Shown: positions 18,250 to 26,279 of the stretch, piece by piece
Numbering within the stretch: position 1 is the stretch's first letter
How the letters are laid out: each line of letters begins with the position of its first letter
Assembly (NCBI RefSeq): GCF_014697575.1
Contig: NZ_JACJSC010000014.1
Span: 62,001-126,000, forward strand
Source: Planktothrix sp. FACHB-1365
Lineage (GTDB): Bacteria; Cyanobacteriota; Cyanobacteriia; Cyanobacteriales; Microcoleaceae
Length of the DNA: 64,000 nucleotides
Direction: 5' to 3'
Program-made: the position numbers and the translations under genes
The notes under the pieces: model-generated
What the model was told of the DNA's origin: nothing
Databases searched by the model: none
What the model saw: the letters and a program-made list of their open reading frames with translations, nothing else

Positions 18250-19593
18250 TTAACCAATTGTTAATGCTAAATCTGTAGGAGAGGTAATCACAATTCCCGT
18301 TTGTACAACACTCGGTTGAACATTTTTGACAACGCCTAAAATGCCAGAATTAGCCACACGAATCACCGTGTCATTTCCTGAAGCACTAAAACTTAAATTA
18401 GCCAAAGGAATGGTATCAAGGATGTGAATTTTATCCCCTTCTGCAACATTGAAGTCTGTAATGATATCGGCTAAATTAACATCAAAAACTTTTGTCGCTT
18501 CATCCCCTCGCAACATAAAAATATCAGCCCCCCCTTCTCCGGTTAAAGTATCTGTTCCTAAATCTCCGATTAGAAAATCATTGCCCTCATTTCCATTTAA
18601 ACTATCATTATCCTGTCCCCCTCGCAGAAAATCTGAACCAGCCCCTCCAAAAATTGTATCATTTCCTCGATTTCCATTCAAAATATCATCCCCTTTCCCT
18701 CCGGTCAAACTATCATTATCTCTTCCCCCAAAAATATAATCATTTCCATCATTTCCATTAAGAGAATCGTTCCCTTGATTTCCATTAATAACATCTTGTC
18801 CGATGGAACCTGTCACCAGATCATTCCCCCCTCCAGTTAATAATCCTCGTGGATTATTTTGGGTAATTTCTGGGGTCATTGTGATCACATTATCAATATC
18901 CAGATTACGAGGATAGGCATAACTTAAAGGCAGACTCGCACGATTGATGGTATTAATAAATGCGTTGAGAATATTGACATCGTTAATCACTCCAGAAACA
19001 CGACTCGGTATAATTCCATCAACCACTTCTGCGTCTATAAGTCTATTCCCTTGTCGAATTTGTGTGACGATATCAAACCCTTGAACAACGTTTCCAAATA
19101 CGGCATACCTCCCATCTAAATTGGTGGAATTATCCACTAAATTAATATAGAATTGTGAAGAAGCTGTATCGGTTCCTTGAGACCGCGCCATAGCAATTGA
19201 ACCCTGTACATTACTTAATACAGGAGGAACGGTAATTCCTGCTTCTTGAAAAGTTTGGCTATAAAGAGGTTCTGTAGCCCCTTGGGGTTTAATTTCTAAG
19301 GGAATATTTCGGACTTGACCTGTGGTTGGGTCAATAAAACCGCCACTTCCTAAAGTATTGGGATCAACATTCGGATCTTTACTTTGGGGGTCGCCACCTT
19401 GAACAACAAACGGCTGGGGTTCTAAAACAACACGATGAAAGATGGTGTTATCGTAAACATCTCGTTCAACTAAATCGACAAAATTTCCAGCCGTTAGGGG
19501 GGCATTTGCACCATCAACTTGAATGGTAATGGGTAAACCTTCAACCACCATAATCACGGTAGCAGAACTGGTTAATTGGGGTTGATCAGCCAT
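18250..19593 (-). CDS. Cyclophilin-type peptidyl-prolyl isomerase fused to RTX calcium-binding repeats
   Basis: A 447-residue fusion. Residues ~10-215 form a cyclophilin domain: APLTAGNFVDLVERDVYDNT, IFHRVV, FVVQGGDP, GSIAMARSQGTDTASSQFYI and NLDGRYAVFGNVVQGFD. Residues ~250-365 hold about 12 RTX nonapeptides (GGxGxDxLxG; NGNDGNDYIFGG, LTGGKGDDILNG). The end (ITDFNVAEGDKIHI) resembles C-terminal regions of type I-secreted RTX proteins. No N-terminal signal peptide is seen, so export by a type I ABC system is inferred. Calcium would order the repeats outside the cell. Either an extracellular foldase or a matrix protein. Confidence 0.9.
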   Translation of the reverse strand: MADQPQLTSSATVIMVVEGLPITIQVDGANAPLTAGNFVDLVERDVYDNTIFHRVVLEPQPFVVQGGDPQSKDPNVDPNTLGSGGFIDPTTGQVRNIPLEIKPQGATEPLYSQTFQEAGITVPPVLSNVQGSIAMARSQGTDTASSQFYINLVDNSTNLDGRYAVFGNVVQGFDIVTQIRQGNRLIDAEVVDGIIPSRVSGVINDVNILNAFINTINRASLPLSYAYPRNLDIDNVITMTPEITQNNPRGLLTGGGNDLVTGSIGQDVINGNQGNDSLNGNDGNDYIFGGRDNDSLTGGKGDDILNGNRGNDTIFGGAGSDFLRGGQDNDSLNGNEGNDFLIGDLGTDTLTGEGGADIFMLRGDEATKVFDVNLADIITDFNVAEGDKIHILDTIPLANLSFSASGNDTVIRVANSGILGVVKNVQPSVVQTGIVITSPTDLALTIG

Positions 19594-19792
19594 AATAAAA
19601 TAATGAGTTAAAGTGTCTAAACTGCTCTGAAAAATAAGGCAAAATTAACCTGATTTTCTCTTGATATTTTACAAGAAAAATTGCTCTTTCAGTTAAAGAT
19701 TGCCAAGATTGAGACTTTTAAATGCAAAATTAAGTTCCAGGGATTCGTCAGATTGTGTAAACTTATGTAAAGAGTTATGATCATCCCGAACT

Positions 19793-20344
19793 ATGATATC
19801 CCGTCGTTTATTTTTCATTTTCCTTTTATCTATAGGTTTAGCGGTTTTTAGTTTGAACTGCACTTCGCCGGCTTGGGCGTTAGGAGGGAAACTTCCCAAC
19901 TTAAATCAACCGGCTCCTCATTTTACCTTACCCACCAATAGTGGAGACGGAAAAATTTCTTTATCAGATTATCATGGACAATGGGTAGTTCTCTATTTTT
20001 ACCCGAAAGATTTTACCTCTGGCTGTACTTTAGAAGCCCGTCGTTTTCAACAGGACTTACCTAAATATTTCGCTAAAAATACACAAATTTTAGGGGTAAG
20101 TGCTGATGATATTCAATCCCATGCTGAGTTTTGTGACTCTGAGGGGTTAAAATTTCCTTTGCTGGCAGATGTTGATGGAACTGTCAGTAAAGCCTATGGT
20201 TCTTGGCTGAATTTTATCTCAATGCGTCATACTTTTATTATCGATCCTGATGGAATTTTAAGAGAAACATTTCTAGGCGTTAATCCAGCCATCCATAGTC
20301 AAGAAGTCTTAGCCCGTTTGAATGAATTACAACAAAAAATTTAG
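19793..20344 (+). CDS. Exported PrxQ/BCP-type peroxiredoxin
   Basis: A 183-residue protein with an N-terminal signal segment (residues 5-29, ending SPAWA) placing it in the thylakoid lumen or periplasm. The AhpC/TSA fold is shown by PAPHFTLPTNSGDG, VVLYFYPKDFTSGCT with the peroxidatic Cys78, and RHTFIIDPDGILRETF. The resolving Cys at +5, usual in PrxQ, is Arg83 here; Cys114 (AEFCDSEGL) might replace it. It should reduce hydroperoxides. A terminator follows. Confidence 0.92.
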   Translation: MISRRLFFIFLLSIGLAVFSLNCTSPAWALGGKLPNLNQPAPHFTLPTNSGDGKISLSDYHGQWVVLYFYPKDFTSGCTLEARRFQQDLPKYFAKNTQILGVSADDIQSHAEFCDSEGLKFPLLADVDGTVSKAYGSWLNFISMRHTFIIDPDGILRETFLGVNPAIHSQEVLARLNELQQKI

Positions 20345-20353
20345 TTAAAATTA

Positions 20354-20386
20354 AAAAGGGAGGGAAAAAATATCCCGCCCTTTTTG
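20354..20386. terminator. Bidirectional intrinsic terminator
   Basis: AAAAAGGGAGGGA pairs with TCCCGCCCTTTTT. A-rich on one flank and T-rich on the other, it can serve both the peroxiredoxin gene and the convergent ycf33-like gene. Confidence 0.85.
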
Positions 20387-20405
20387 TTTAAAAATTCTTC
20401 ATTTT

Positions 20406-20609
20406 TTAAACCGGGTTTAAGCCTAACATTGCGCGTAAGGTAAAAAAGGTAAAGGCAAAAACACTAAACAGTAAACCCACGAGGGCAATTGCTGTTACCG
20501 GACGATTTAAAAGGGGTTTTAGGCGTTCAAACAGGAAAAAGAAAATTCCCAGGGTGAAGGTAATAAAATAACGGGGATAGCGAGAAATGTTTTGAAAAAA
20601 GTCTTGCAT
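20406..20609 (-). CDS. ycf33: DUF751 family membrane protein (Ycf33-like)
   Basis: A 67-residue protein with two membrane helices. QNISRYPRYFITFTLGIFFF, LKPLLNRPVTAIALVGLL and the end FFTLRAMLGLNPV match the DUF751/Ycf33 family of cyanobacteria and plastids. Function is not established. Convergent with the peroxiredoxin gene across a shared terminator. Confidence 0.9.
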   Translation of the reverse strand: MQDFFQNISRYPRYFITFTLGIFFFLFERLKPLLNRPVTAIALVGLLFSVFAFTFFTLRAMLGLNPV

Positions 20610-20694
20610 TGTCGGGGTTGGAATTAACTTCAGATTAAAGGTTTTCCTAGTTTAACAGATTAAGTCCTGTACTGGGTTTGGGGATTAGGGAGGG

Positions 20695-20956
20695 TTGACA
20701 GCCCTTGAGGGACGTGATATTAATGGCGATCAAGGGATGGGTTTGGCTGCTGTAGCAAAGGGTTTAGCCGTCACCCCAGCAACTGCGAGTGATGCGGTGC
20801 GGGTATTGGATGAAAAAGGTTTGGTACAAAAAGTGCGATCGCCCCAGGATGGACGAGCCATCACGATTGCTGGATGCGGTAGGAAAACTATCTAAACTAA
20901 AGCAAACCGTTTTCTTGTTTTTAGATAAAGAGGTTAAAACAAGATCATTGAATTAG
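20695..20956 (+). pseudogene. MarR-type regulator remnant, truncated and frameshifted
   Basis: Two frames carry successive parts of one winged-helix protein. The first (to ~20895) encodes the recognition-helix region: AAVAKGLAVTPATASDAVRV, then LDEKGLVQKVRSPQDGRAI. The second (20849-20956, different frame) encodes PSRLLDAVGKLSKLKQTVFLFL, ending at TAG 20954, as expected for the MarR C-terminal helix. The N-terminal dimer helix is missing. A frameshift near 20850-20890 plus N-terminal loss makes it non-functional. Confidence 0.7.
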
Positions 20957-21009
20957 GGATTACACTTATTTTTAGTGATCGTGTAAATTCTTTAATTTTT
21001 CTTTAATTT

Positions 21010-21717
21010 ATGGATATTTTAATTGTTGAGGATGAACCTGAAATTGCTCGATTAATTCAGCACACTTTAGAAGCTGAAGGATTTTCTTGTCAAATTGCGA
21101 ATAATGGATTAGCTGCTTTACAAAAATTTCAAGAATTGCAACCGGATTTAATCATCTTAGATTTAATGATTCCGGGGTTAGATGGGTTAGAAGTTTGTGC
21201 TAGAATTCGCCAAAAACCCGGACAAAAAGATCCGTATATTTTAATGTTAACGGCTAAAGGAGAAGAACTGGATCGAATTATTGGTTTATCAACCGGGGCG
21301 GATGATTATTTTGTAAAACCCTTTAGTCCGAGGGAATTAGTAGCTAGAGTCAGAGCTTTATTAAGACGAAGTTTGCGCCAAGGGGGTCAACAAAATCAAA
21401 TGTATCAAACCCCCCATTTTTTAGTGGATTTAGATCAAAGAAGCGCCAGCCGTCAATTAGAATCAGGGGATACGGAAAATTTAGATTTAACTACTTTAGA
21501 GTTTAATTTATTATCTACATTTCTAAGTTATCCGGGTCGGGTTTGGAGTCGTACCCAACTGATTGATAAACTTTGGGGGGATGATTTTTTTGGCGATGAA
21601 CGGGTTGTCGATACCCATGTCGCCAGACTGCGTAAAAAAATTGAACCTGACCCCTCCCACCCCAGTTTTATTAAAACTGTCACGGGGGTAGGATATAAAT
21701 TTGAAGATGCCAATTAA
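21010..21717 (+). CDS. OmpR/PhoB-type response regulator
   Basis: A 235-residue two-domain regulator. Receiver domain residues 1-120: acidic pair Glu-Asp at the start (ILIVEDEPE), phospho-acceptor Asp in LIILDLMIPG, and Lys in DDYFVKPFSP. The C-terminal winged helix (about 140-233) contains TTLEFNLLSTFLSYPGRVWS and DTHVARLRKKIE. It binds DNA in response to phosphorylation. No partner kinase is adjacent, so the signal is unknown; cyanobacterial regulators are often orphan. Confidence 0.95.
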   Translation: MDILIVEDEPEIARLIQHTLEAEGFSCQIANNGLAALQKFQELQPDLIILDLMIPGLDGLEVCARIRQKPGQKDPYILMLTAKGEELDRIIGLSTGADDYFVKPFSPRELVARVRALLRRSLRQGGQQNQMYQTPHFLVDLDQRSASRQLESGDTENLDLTTLEFNLLSTFLSYPGRVWSRTQLIDKLWGDDFFGDERVVDTHVARLRKKIEPDPSHPSFIKTVTGVGYKFEDAN

Positions 21718-21815
21718 GCGCAAATTCAGCTAAAATAACTCAACCTTCTCTCGGAAGATGGAGTGATTTTAGGCAAAGTTAAGTTATAATGTTATTAGGA
21801 TTAAACGTTTTAACA

Positions 21816-22070
21816 ATGAGTCAAGCAAAACCCCTCACCGACCTAGAATTAATTGATTGTGCAAAAGCTAATGCTAAACAAGGCGTTGCTAATGCGGCTA
21901 AACTCTCTGGTTATGGCGATGATGTGGATCAGTTTATGGATGCACTTCAAAGCGCCTGTCAACGAATTGGAGTTAATATTGATTCTTTATCCGATTTAAT
22001 TACAGAACAGCAACAAATGAGACAAATACCAGGATTAGAAATTGCTCCTGACTCAGAATCGAGTTTTTGA
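21816..22070 (+). CDS. Small conserved protein ending at an IS boundary
   Basis: An 84-residue soluble protein (SQAKPLTDLELIDCAKANAK; GYGDDVDQFMDALQSACQRI; NIDSLSDLITEQQQ). I cannot name the family. ATG 21816 is preferred over ATG 21789, which adds a short hydrophobic prefix. The stop TGA (22068-22070) coincides with the right boundary of the IS605-type element. The native C-terminus may therefore have been altered, and the last residues (SESSF) may not be original. Confidence 0.6.
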   Translation: MSQAKPLTDLELIDCAKANAKQGVANAAKLSGYGDDVDQFMDALQSACQRIGVNIDSLSDLITEQQQMRQIPGLEIAPDSESSF

Positions 22071-22104
22071 CATCCGCCCCAGGGTGAACGCACGGGGATT
22101 CCAT

Positions 22105-23357
22105 CTATTTTAGCAGATCAAATATTGACAACTGCTTAAATATTGGACGGGTTGACGCTTCACTGAGATGCGCTTTCTTGACAGAAAGTCTGACCTTCTC
22201 TCCACATCCGTTTAAAGTCTCCGAAAGCCCTCCGGCGACCTTGATATTCATTGCGGCGTTAATATCTCGATGCGCCAGCAGGCGCGGCTAGCGCCATCAT
22301 GAGAAGTACCACAATTTAAACAAATCCATTCTCTAATATTTAACTTTTTTTTGCCACCGCGAAAACCGCAGCAAGAACAAGTTTGAGAGGTTGGAATCCA
22401 TCTATCAATGACACGAAAATCACGTCCGTACATAACAGACTTAGCTTCTAGCATTGTTCTAAAATACTGCCAACCTAAATCTGAAATAGCACGGGCTAAT
22501 TTCCGGTTTTTCATCATCCCTGAAACGTTTAAGTCTTCCAAGACTATCGTTTGATTTTCACGAATAATCCGGGTTGACAATTGATGAAGGAAATCATTTC
22601 TGGTATCAGAAATCTTAGCATGAAGTTTAGCTAGTTTCTTTCTAGCAACTTCTCTTCGTTTACTGCCTTTCTGTTTTCTTGACAAATTCCGTTGTAATCT
22701 TCTTAAACGCTTTAATTGTTTCTTTAAAGGTTTAGGAGATTTAACTTTTTCACCGTTGCTCAATGTGGCAAAATCGGTGATCCCTAAATCAATTCCTACA
22801 GAATTTTGGTTTTCAGGTAAGGGTTGAGGATTAAACTCAACGACAAAACTCACAAAATACCTATCAGCACTATCCTTAATCAAGGTAGTGCTGGAAGGGA
22901 CTGCGGGTAATTCTCTACTCCAGACTACTTTAATATCACCGATTTTAGCGATGTAAATGTAATCTGAATTAGGGTAGAGTTTAAAACCGTTATCCATAAA
23001 TCTAGCGGATTGCTTAGATTTACGTTTTTTAAATTTAGGAGGTTTAACTTTCTTGCCTTTCCTTTGTCCTTTACAGGATTTGAAAAAGTTGGAGTAAGCT
23101 TGTTCTAAATCTCTTAAAGACTGTTGCAAGGGAATAGAAGAAACTTCTGTTAACCATTGCTTTTCAGTTGTCTTTTTGAGGTCTGTTAGCCTTTTAGAAA
23201 GTTCCTTGCTATTAGGTTTTTTGTTACCTGCACGGTATTGTTCTTGACAGTAAGCCAAGGCATCGTTAAAAACCACCCGACAACAGCCAAATAGTTGAGA
23301 TATTAGCCTCTTTTGTTGGTCTGTTGGGTAGATTCTGTATCGATATCTTAGCTTCAT
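22105..23357 (-). pseudogene. tnpB: TnpB (IS605 OrfB) RNA-guided nuclease gene, frameshifted
   Basis: The open frame 23357-22248 encodes 369 residues with the TnpB layout: an N-terminal helical/helix-turn-helix part, RuvC-I (VGIDLGITDFATLSNG), RuvC-II Glu (TIVLEDLNVSGM), and the zinc ribbon CSCCGFRGG...CLNCGTSHD. A 26-bp insertion (22272-22297) then shifts the frame just at the expected HDRDINAA, so the last catalytic Asp and the C-terminus are lost. The original ending is still readable after the insertion (RDINAAMNIKVAGGLSETLN) down to TAG 22107-22105. The product is probably an inactive nuclease. Confidence 0.85.
22272..22297. repeat. 26-bp GC-rich palindromic insertion in tnpB
   Basis: GCGCCAGC...GCTAGCGC is an imperfect palindrome with loop AGGCGCG, in a GC-poor gene. 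Removing 22272-22297 restores the codons for Ser-His-Asp-Arg-Asp-Ile-Asn. Two or three bases (AT/GAT) are duplicated at the edges. Confidence 0.75.
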
Positions 23358-23532
23358 GCTATAAAATTATATTGGTCTGCATTAACTATAGCCAGGAGTC
23401 CAGTAGATGTCAACCCTATAGATATGAGAAAACAAATTCATATTATTTATTAAGATTTCGTATAAAATCTTAATAAAGTTCTTCATGGGAACAGAGTCAA
23501 GACTTACGCACAAGACCTAAGAAACCAGGTTT

Positions 23533-25023
23533 CTAACCTGATGCTTTAAGCTGTTGAATAATATCCTGAAAATTTCTTCCATAAACCGCTTGGTTATATT
23601 CCAATAATTGTGTTTCTGACCATTCCAATCGTTCTAAGGTTGCTTGTTGAATTTTAGCCATAAAAGGACGGCGAAATTCTTCGTAGGTTTGAAAACATTG
23701 TGTGATTTTATCAGAATAATTCCAATGATTATTGTTAGCTAATTCCTCAAGTAAAGTAACCATTACTAAAGCATCTTCAAATCCCTGATTAACGCCTTGA
23801 GCCGCAAAAGGCGGCATTCCATGAATAGCATCCCCGACTAATACCACTCGTCCTTGACTCCAAAAGGGTTGCATTTCTACATGAGAATCAGGAGCATAAA
23901 GATGAGCAGATGAGGGAAATTTGAGTTGATTAGAAATTATAACTCGATGAATATAATAGGGACGTTTGTATAGGGTTTCCAAGGAAGATAAACCCACTAA
24001 CTGTTGAAGACTATCGGGGAAATGGGCTTTTTTTAAATCGGTTATGGCTAAATTAATTAATGAATTTCCTGAACTTTTTTCCAGAGTCTCTAAAGGTAAA
24101 GCAGCATGGAGAAGATAGCCGATTTCACCCGTTGGTCTATTGAGCAAAATCATTCTAGGTTTGTCTAAACCCTGACAATTTGGAGTAATTTTATCCTGAA
24201 TTAGGGTAACAATTCGACAATCAGAAAAGAAGGTTTCTTCTAGTTCTGTTCTTAACGATTGGGGAATGTCAGTGATGTGTGTACATCCAATCGCCGAAAA
24301 CCCAGAATATTCAGGTTTGGCGACAGGTTGGTAGGGTGTATTTTTATATAAAACTTGACGAATCCTAGAGTTAATTCCATCCGCAGCTATCACAATTTTA
24401 GCTCGAAATGATTGAAGTTGAAAAGAGGGGTTTAACGGTTCTAAATCTTGAGAAATAAGAGGATTTTGAGGCTGTTCTTGTTCCCAATGAGCATAGGGAT
24501 TTGCTTCGATTTCTCGATCACAAATACAGTCTATTCTAACACAGCCTAATTCGGGTTCATCTACTACATTAACACAACGATGATTGACTTTAACTAGATT
24601 GTCAGGAAGCAAGTTTCTTAAACAGGTTTGTAACTCATACCAAGCCATAGAAACTCGACCTTCTCCATAGAGATTGAACCAATGTTCAAAACTTAAGGGA
24701 ATTGCTGAAATCCGTTCTCCGTTGGTATTTTTTTGTACCCATTCTGGCGAAATTTTAGGCTGATTATTGGGACTAAAATTTGCAGGAGAAAACCTGATTC
24801 CGCCTGTTGTTATGGCTTCATAAGCTTGAGTTTGAATACAATTTAAGGCTTTTAAACCATTAGGAAGAAGATCTAAAACTTGACCCACCGGACGAAAATT
24901 ATGAGTTTGATCAATGACTAAAATATTGTGAATTCCTCGTTGACGCAAACCGAGTGCTGTTGCTAATCCAACTGGCCCAGCACCGACAATCAAAACATCA
25001 TAAATTTCAGTAGAATTTACCAT
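23533..25023 (-). CDS. FAD-dependent aromatic-type monooxygenase
   Basis: A 496-residue flavoprotein of the PHBH/UbiH class. It has the FAD-binding fingerprint VLIVGAGPVGLATALGLRQR at residues ~9-28, the DG motif IVIAADGINSRIR near 215, and the GD motif VVLVGDAIHGMPPFAAQGVNQGFEDA near 395. Such enzymes hydroxylate small aromatic or isoprenoid substrates with NAD(P)H and O2. The substrate is not apparent. It lies 37 bases downstream of rlmN on the same strand and may be cotranscribed, without obvious functional link. Confidence 0.9.
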   Translation of the reverse strand: MVNSTEIYDVLIVGAGPVGLATALGLRQRGIHNILVIDQTHNFRPVGQVLDLLPNGLKALNCIQTQAYEAITTGGIRFSPANFSPNNQPKISPEWVQKNTNGERISAIPLSFEHWFNLYGEGRVSMAWYELQTCLRNLLPDNLVKVNHRCVNVVDEPELGCVRIDCICDREIEANPYAHWEQEQPQNPLISQDLEPLNPSFQLQSFRAKIVIAADGINSRIRQVLYKNTPYQPVAKPEYSGFSAIGCTHITDIPQSLRTELEETFFSDCRIVTLIQDKITPNCQGLDKPRMILLNRPTGEIGYLLHAALPLETLEKSSGNSLINLAITDLKKAHFPDSLQQLVGLSSLETLYKRPYYIHRVIISNQLKFPSSAHLYAPDSHVEMQPFWSQGRVVLVGDAIHGMPPFAAQGVNQGFEDALVMVTLLEELANNNHWNYSDKITQCFQTYEEFRRPFMAKIQQATLERLEWSETQLLEYNQAVYGRNFQDIIQQLKASG

Positions 25024-25060
25024 TTTTCTCTCTTGTTAATGTTTTTTAATAAGAACAATT

Positions 25061-26092
25061 TTACACCTTAGAAGCGCGTAATTGTCCACAAGCTGCATCT
25101 GCTTCTAAGCCTCTGGAATAACGCACGCTCACCGCTATATTACGCTGTTTTAGGATATCCATAAACTGATTAATTCGTTGGGTATCCGGTCGTTTATAGT
25201 CAACTTCTTGAATGGGGTTATAGGGAATTAAATTAACATGACTTTGAAACCCTCTTAATTGACTCGCTAATTCAATAGCGTGTTCGGGTAAATCATTTAA
25301 TCCCGCTAAGAGAATATATTCAAAACTGATTCTTCTTCCGGTTAATTTTACATAGTCTCGACATTCAGCAAATAATTGAGATAGGGGATAGGTTTTGGCG
25401 CTGGGGATTAATTCTTCTCGAATATTTTGATAGGAAGCGTGTAAACTAACGGCTAATGTGACTTGTAAATCATACTCGGCTAATTCTCGAATTTTTCCTC
25501 GTAAACCCACCGTAGAAACCGTCATCATTCGTTGTCCAATTCCCACATCTTGATTGAGGGATTTAATCGCCGCAACGACATTATTAATATTTAATAAGGG
25601 TTCTCCCATTCCCATAAATACAATATGACTGACTCGCCGTTGAAAATCTTCCTGGACGGTTAACACTTGATCAATAATTTCATAGGCTTCTAAATTGCGG
25701 GTAAAACCGCCTTTTCCCGTCGCACAAAAATCGCACGCCATCGGACAACCAACTTGGGAAGATACACAAACTGTTAAGCGTTTTTCGGTGGGAATTCCAA
25801 CGGTTTCAATAATTTGATCATCGGCTAATTTTAATAAATATTTAATGGTTTTATCGGGAGCGATCGCTTTATAATGAATATTAGATCGACCAATCTCAAC
25901 ATTACCAACGGTCTCGCGCCATTGTTTCGGAAATACGGTAATTTCTCCTAAAGATTTCGCCCCTTTCTGATAAATCCAATCATATAATTGCTTACCTCGA
26001 TAAGCAGGTTGTCCCTGTTGTTGTACCCAGTCGGTGAGTTGTTCTAAAGATGACCCTAATAGGGGAGTTGATGTCGAGTTTACAGTGATCAT
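25061..26092 (-). CDS. rlmN: Dual-specificity 23S rRNA/tRNA adenine-C2 methyltransferase
   Basis: A radical SAM enzyme that methylates A2503 of 23S rRNA, and A37 in some tRNAs. 343 residues from ATG 26092, with the cluster motif CPMACDFC, the preceding VCVSSQVG, the MGMGEPLLN loop, and the C-terminal catalytic Cys in DAACGQLR. The longer start at 26137 adds 15 hydrophobic residues not expected in the family. Divergent from the unknown two-gene system; the shared spacer holds that system's promoter. Confidence 0.97.
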   Translation of the reverse strand: MITVNSTSTPLLGSSLEQLTDWVQQQGQPAYRGKQLYDWIYQKGAKSLGEITVFPKQWRETVGNVEIGRSNIHYKAIAPDKTIKYLLKLADDQIIETVGIPTEKRLTVCVSSQVGCPMACDFCATGKGGFTRNLEAYEIIDQVLTVQEDFQRRVSHIVFMGMGEPLLNINNVVAAIKSLNQDVGIGQRMMTVSTVGLRGKIRELAEYDLQVTLAVSLHASYQNIREELIPSAKTYPLSQLFAECRDYVKLTGRRISFEYILLAGLNDLPEHAIELASQLRGFQSHVNLIPYNPIQEVDYKRPDTQRINQFMDILKQRNIAVSVRYSRGLEADAACGQLRASKV

Positions 26093-26215
26093 AACCGTTA
26101 ATAATAAAAGGTAGGGGTGAAAATTAATCAAACCCAAAAGAAAGGGTTAGCCAAGAAGTTAACCTCTATTCTATATTATATCTAATTTGTTAATCGTTTT
26201 TCTGTTAATTTAGAC

Positions 26216-26244
26216 TTTACAGTTCCCACAAGAGATAGTAATAT
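26216..26244 (+). promoter_or_regulatory. Strong sigma-70-type promoter of the two-gene system
   Basis: TTTACA (26216-26221), a 17-base spacer and TAATAT (26239-26244), 35 bases before ATG 26280. Close to the consensus in both boxes and spacing; the only such near-ideal match I noticed in the window. Confidence 0.65.
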
Positions 26245-26279
26245 AGATACAGATTTTATAATGATGACATTTTTTGAGA

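Larger units (their letters stand above)
22069..23408 (-). mobile_element. IS200/IS605-type insertion with tnpB only
   Basis: The element reads on the - strand. The left end follows TTGAC (23413-23409), which could be its target/TAM motif. The right end carries a terminal hairpin, CCCC-GTG...CAC-CCTGGGG (about 22074-22097), close to GGATGTC at 22071-22069. It carries tnpB and no tnpA, as in many IS1341-type copies. The right-end segment is where the guide (omega) RNA of TnpB would arise. Exact ends are inferred. Confidence 0.65.
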
